Assembly (NCBI GenBank): GCA_015494775.1
Contig: WGAP01000043.1
Span: 1-8,742 of the forward strand
DNA length: 8,742 nucleotides
From: Flavobacteriales bacterium
Lineage (GTDB): Bacteria; Bacteroidota; Bacteroidia; Flavobacteriales; Flavobacteriaceae
Direction of reading: 5' to 3'
Shown: piece after piece, positions 6,870 through 8,742 of the stretch
Numbering within the stretch: position 1 is the stretch's first letter
How the letters are laid out: each line of letters begins with the position of its first letter
Translations under genes and position numbers: made by a program
The notes under the pieces: model-generated
Seen by the model: the letters and a program-made list of their open reading frames with translations, nothing else
What the model was told of the DNA's origin: nothing
Database searches by the model: none

Positions 6870-6891
6870 ATATATGCGAATTCGCATATAT
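6870..6891. repeat. 22-bp perfect palindrome
   Basis: Centred between 6880 and 6881 on an EcoRI-like GAATTC core, with flanks ATATATGC / GCATATAT. All 22 positions are self-complementary. It contains the first two TATATGC half-sites (6871-6877 and 6884-6890) of the array in front of satD and lies about 105 bp upstream of the satD start. Confidence 0.9.
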
Positions 6892-6965
6892 TTTCGATTA
6901 TATGCAAAAAGGAATATATTTCAAATTATATTTGAAAACGCATATATTTTGGATTATATGCAAAA
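6883..6965. repeat. 27-bp direct repeat, two copies 56 bp apart
   Basis: Copy 1 at 6883-6909 and copy 2 at 6939-6965 differ at one base only (C at 6895, G at 6951). Each copy holds one inverted pair, GCATATA then TATATGC separated by 8 bases, followed by AAAA. The base change in copy 2 creates the TTTG that serves as the -33 element of the satD promoter, so duplication plus one substitution may have built or tuned the promoter. Confidence 0.88.
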
Positions 6966-6978
6966 TTGCATATATTTG
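6948..6978 (+). promoter_or_regulatory. Bacteroidota-type promoter of satD
   Basis: TTTG at 6948-6951, a 19-base spacer, and TATATTTG at 6971-6978, an exact match to the TAnnTTTG -7 consensus with normal spacing. The predicted start of transcription is near 6983-6986, leaving about 10 nt before the satD ATG at 6995, too short for a strong ribosome-binding site and none is seen. Half-site 6955-6961 lies in the spacer and half-site 6968-6974 covers the start of the -7 box. Confidence 0.7.
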
Positions 6979-6994
6979 CCTGTAAAATGATGTT

Positions 6995-7606
6995 ATGATA
7001 GGGGTGATAACCGGCGATGTAATGCATTCCCAAAAACTGGCCCCGGAGGTTTGGCTACCGGAGCTAAAAAAGGTGTTGAGCTGCTACGGTTCCGAGCCTG
7101 TGGATTGGGAAATTTACCGGGGCGACAGTTTCCAATTGGTGGTTCGTCCGGCAAATGCTTTGGAGGCGGCTTTTTTGATAAAGGCGTGTATGAAAAGTTT
7201 GAAACCGCTCGACGTGCGTATGGCCATAGGCATCGGCGAAAAAACCTACAAGGCACTTAAAGTAACCGAATCTATGGGAAGTGCGTTTGTTTTTTCGGGC
7301 ATGGCTTTTGACAAGATGAAAAAGCGAACGCTGGTCATACGGACGCCCTGGGAAGATTTGGACGAAACCCTGAATTTGATGTTGGACTTGGCCGCACTTT
7401 CTGTAAACCGCTGGCGGCCATCCACGGCCCGGGTGGTCAAAGCCACTTTGGAGCATCCCGAATTAACTCAAAAACAGTTGGCCGAACGTTTGGGAAAACC
7501 ACAAGGGAATATCAGTGCAGCACTGCGCCGGGCGGGATTTCATGTTTTGGAAAACCTGATGTTTTACTACCGCAAAAAAATCATCGAACGATGTCCGGAC
7601 TGTTGA
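6995..7606 (+). CDS. satD: SatD-family protein (cyclase-like N-domain plus C-terminal HTH)
   Basis: 203 aa, soluble. I recognise the SatD family, named after the Streptococcus mutans sat (secretion and acid tolerance) locus; its biochemical role is not established. Residues 1-118 look like one alpha/beta domain with VITGDVMHSQ (Gly7, Asp8), YRGDSFQLVV (Asp44) and RMAIGIGEK (Arg75, 78-82). The order and spacing (Asp8 to Asp44, then an RxGIG-like strand) recall palm-type nucleotidyl cyclases and GGDEF domains; this is my inference. Residues about 145-192 (ELTQKQLAERLGKPQGNISAALRRAG) form a helix-turn-helix of the kind that binds DNA. Start at 6995 is favoured because the neighbouring ATGs (6987, 6990) are out of frame and homologues begin M-x-G-VITGD. 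The 3' end overlaps the DUF3307 gene by 16 nt, implying translational coupling. Autoregulation through the upstream half-site array is plausible. Confidence 0.85.
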   Translation: MIGVITGDVMHSQKLAPEVWLPELKKVLSCYGSEPVDWEIYRGDSFQLVVRPANALEAAFLIKACMKSLKPLDVRMAIGIGEKTYKALKVTESMGSAFVFSGMAFDKMKKRTLVIRTPWEDLDETLNLMLDLAALSVNRWRPSTARVVKATLEHPELTQKQLAERLGKPQGNISAALRRAGFHVLENLMFYYRKKIIERCPDC

Positions 7607-8307
7607 TCAAATTGATTTCGGCCCACTTGGCCGGTGATTTTTTGTTTCAACCCGCCAAATGGGTCGAAGACAGGCAAGCGCATAAAATCAAATCGCCGTA
7701 TTTGTATGCGCATATCGGAGTTCATGCTTTGCTGTTGTTAATCGTTTTACAATTTGATTTCCGGTATGCCCTGGGCATGTTGGTAATTATGCTTTCGCAC
7801 TTTCTTTTGGACCTGGCAAAGGCGTATGCCGGAGAAAAAATCAACGGGCGCATTTTGTTTTTTGCCGACCAATTGTTGCATGTATCGGTCATATTGGGGG
7901 TTGTAAAATACTACGAACCATCGTTCAAGCTGATCCCGGATAATTGGCATAGCGACAGGATTTGGCTATTCCTTGCCTTTTTGTTGTTGCTAACCGTGGT
8001 TTCGTCAACGATTATCAAGCTGTTGTTGGTCCCTTTTAAGACCGGAGAACCCTCCACCAACCAGGCAGGGAAATATATTGGCATGTTGGAGCGTTTGTTT
8101 GTTTTTTTCTTTATCCTGGCAAATTACTGGGAAGGCATTGGATTTTTGCTGGCGGCCAAATCGGTTTTCCGCTTCGGAGATTTGACCAAGGCAAAAGACA
8201 GGGAACTCACGGAATATATGCTGATAGGCACTTTGTTGAGTTTCGGGATAGCCATGGGGTTGGCGGTGGGTTACTTGTATTTAGCTGAACTTTTTAATGG
8301 ATTTTAA
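7591..8307 (+). CDS. DUF3307 integral membrane protein
   Basis: 238 aa with several hydrophobic segments, roughly residues 1-19, 38-55, 57-78, 89-105, 124-147, 165-188 and 208-233, so a polytopic inner-membrane protein. It starts HLAGDFLFQPAKWVEDR (His12, Asp16, Gln20), the recognisable opening of the DUF3307 family. Further polar residues lie in or beside membrane segments: His41/His45, SHFLLDLAKA (His70, Asp74), FADQLLH (Asp93, Gln94, His97), GMLERLF (Glu167, Arg168) and a later RELTEYMLIG. The repeated H-x3-D, H-x3-D and D-x3-H spacing would suit an intramembrane metal site, as in membrane metal-dependent hydrolases; this is inference and no activity is known to me. The ATG at 7591 lies inside the end of satD (16-nt overlap), so the two proteins are made together. 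The stop overlaps the convergent neighbour's stop region. Confidence 0.85.
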   Translation: MSGLLIKLISAHLAGDFLFQPAKWVEDRQAHKIKSPYLYAHIGVHALLLLIVLQFDFRYALGMLVIMLSHFLLDLAKAYAGEKINGRILFFADQLLHVSVILGVVKYYEPSFKLIPDNWHSDRIWLFLAFLLLLTVVSSTIIKLLLVPFKTGEPSTNQAGKYIGMLERLFVFFFILANYWEGIGFLLAAKSVFRFGDLTKAKDRELTEYMLIGTLLSFGIAMGLAVGYLYLAELFNGF

Positions 8308-8742
8308 CGCTTAATGAACGCCAGTACTTCCTGTCCGGTTTCTGTTTGCAGTTTTATCAAATAAATACCTGGGGGAAAACCGGTTAGCGGGATATCGAGT
8401 GTTTTTTTTTGGTAAAATTTTCGTTGAGATAATATTTTACCGCTTAGGTCAATGATTTGGAAATAACCGTTTATTTCAATTCCACCCAAATCCACGTTTA
8501 TCCTGTTGCCGGCCGGATTGGGAAACAATGCGGGATATATTTCCGAGATATTATTTCCGATGCGGAAATTTGGTTGACTTAGCTTTAAGACAAAAACATC
8601 CGTTCCGCCGGCCGAAATAAGGTTAAACACGGCCGGACCCGGATCAAAATCCGTAGTGTCGGCAAAGTTGCCGATGGTGTAAATATTGCCCGCATCATCG
8701 GTTTTTAGTGCTTGGCTGTAACCGAAATAGGAACCGCCCCAC
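8304..8742 (-). CDS. Secreted SBBP/beta-propeller-type protein with T9SS sorting domain (3' end only)
   Basis: C-terminal 145 aa of a larger protein; the frame is open to the window edge, so the GTG near 8630 is internal and not a start. The first visible part (YFGYSQALKTDDAGNIYTIGNFADTTDFDPG, then ISAGGTDVFVLKLS) matches SBBP-type repeats, which form beta-propeller-like extracellular domains with the 'D-x-x-GN-x-Y' pattern. After a short linker comes YPALFPNPAGNRINVDLG, then ten or so strands' worth of residues ending GIYLIKLQTETGQEVLAFIKR. That FPNPAG start and the 'G-x-Y-x-x-K..' ending are the marks of the type IX secretion C-terminal sorting domain, normally removed as the protein is exported and attached to the cell surface. 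The signal peptide lies outside the window. The substrate or ligand cannot be told from this fragment. It converges on the DUF3307 gene with a 4-bp overlap. Confidence 0.88.
   Translation of the reverse strand, partial: WGGSYFGYSQALKTDDAGNIYTIGNFADTTDFDPGPAVFNLISAGGTDVFVLKLSQPNFRIGNNISEIYPALFPNPAGNRINVDLGGIEINGYFQIIDLSGKILSQRKFYQKKTLDIPLTGFPPGIYLIKLQTETGQEVLAFIKR

Larger units (their letters stand above)
6870..6975. promoter_or_regulatory. Array of six TATATGC / GCATATA half-sites (putative operator)
   Basis: The heptamer TATATGC occurs at 6871-6877, 6899-6905 and 6955-6961, and its complement GCATATA at 6884-6890, 6940-6946 and 6968-6974. Orientation alternates strictly, and centre-to-centre distances are 13, 15, 41, 15 and 13 bp. 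Such regular alternation is what a dimeric DNA-binding protein with several sites would use; equally, the transcript could fold into alternative hairpins. In the 41-bp gap lies another dyad, TTTCAAA-ttata-TTTGAAA (6919-6937). The last two half-sites overlap the satD promoter, so occupancy should repress. The nearest candidate regulator is SatD itself, which ends in a helix-turn-helix. The array is seen directly; binding is inferred. Confidence 0.7.

Noticed and set aside
6927..6934. Second TATATTTG box in the satD upstream region
   Set aside because: No TTTG or TTG at 19-23 bp upstream; the match is part of the central dyad and the box at 6971 is better placed for satD.
6870..6975. CRISPR-like array
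   Set aside because: Only two 27-bp repeat copies, an AT-rich spacer made of related dyads, and no cas genes; better explained as an operator array.
6802..6990. 62-aa frame over the half-site array
   Set aside because: It is a translation of the repeats and palindromes themselves (repeated YxxLYxK-like pieces), overlaps the satD promoter, and has no recognisable family.

Overview
The window looks like chromosome from a member of the Bacteroidota. Three things support this: a C-terminal T9SS-type sorting domain at the right edge, a promoter of the TTTG / TAnnTTTG type in front of satD, and the lack of strong Shine-Dalgarno sequences before the genes. Base composition is a mosaic. The fad genes are moderately GC-rich (about 62% in the sample 2041-2100). 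The stretch between fadA and fadE reaches about 80% (3421-3480), and the orphan nuclease-like gene falls to about 27% (6241-6300).

Left half (1-6061): a fatty-acid beta-oxidation cluster on the + strand in the order fadN (3-hydroxyacyl-CoA dehydrogenase/enoyl-CoA hydratase, 5' end outside the window), fadA (thiolase) and fadE (acyl-CoA dehydrogenase). This is the fadN-fadA-fadE order known from Bacillus subtilis. Together the three enzymes perform the whole spiral: FadE makes the trans-2-enoyl-CoA, FadN hydrates and oxidises it, and FadA cleaves off acetyl-CoA. fadN and fadA are 27 nt apart, but fadA and fadE are separated by about 1.3 kb (2934-4252) of non-coding DNA full of inverted repeats. 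I read that stretch as several dispersed intergenic repeat elements: hairpins after fadA, a GC-rich block, a nested inverted repeat at 3591-3693, an AT-rich patch, and a second GC-rich chain of hairpins up to the fadE leader.

Middle (6062-6994): fadE ends at a strong bidirectional terminator hairpin. The hairpin also encodes the last residues and stop codon of a convergent, AT-rich gene for a PD-(D/E)XK nuclease-like protein. Between that gene and satD lies a notable cluster of six TATATGC/GCATATA half-sites, including a 22-bp perfect palindrome and a 27-bp direct repeat. The cluster overlaps a good Bacteroidota promoter.

Right part (6995-8742): a two-gene unit of a SatD-family protein (a domain with cyclase-like motifs plus a C-terminal helix-turn-helix) and a DUF3307 multi-pass membrane protein, overlapping by 16 nt. 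It meets, with a 4-bp overlap, the 3' end of a secreted SBBP/beta-propeller-type protein carrying a T9SS sorting domain. The satD-DUF3307 pair and its half-site array are the best candidates for an undescribed system here: a membrane protein co-expressed with a probable DNA-binding regulator that may control its own promoter.
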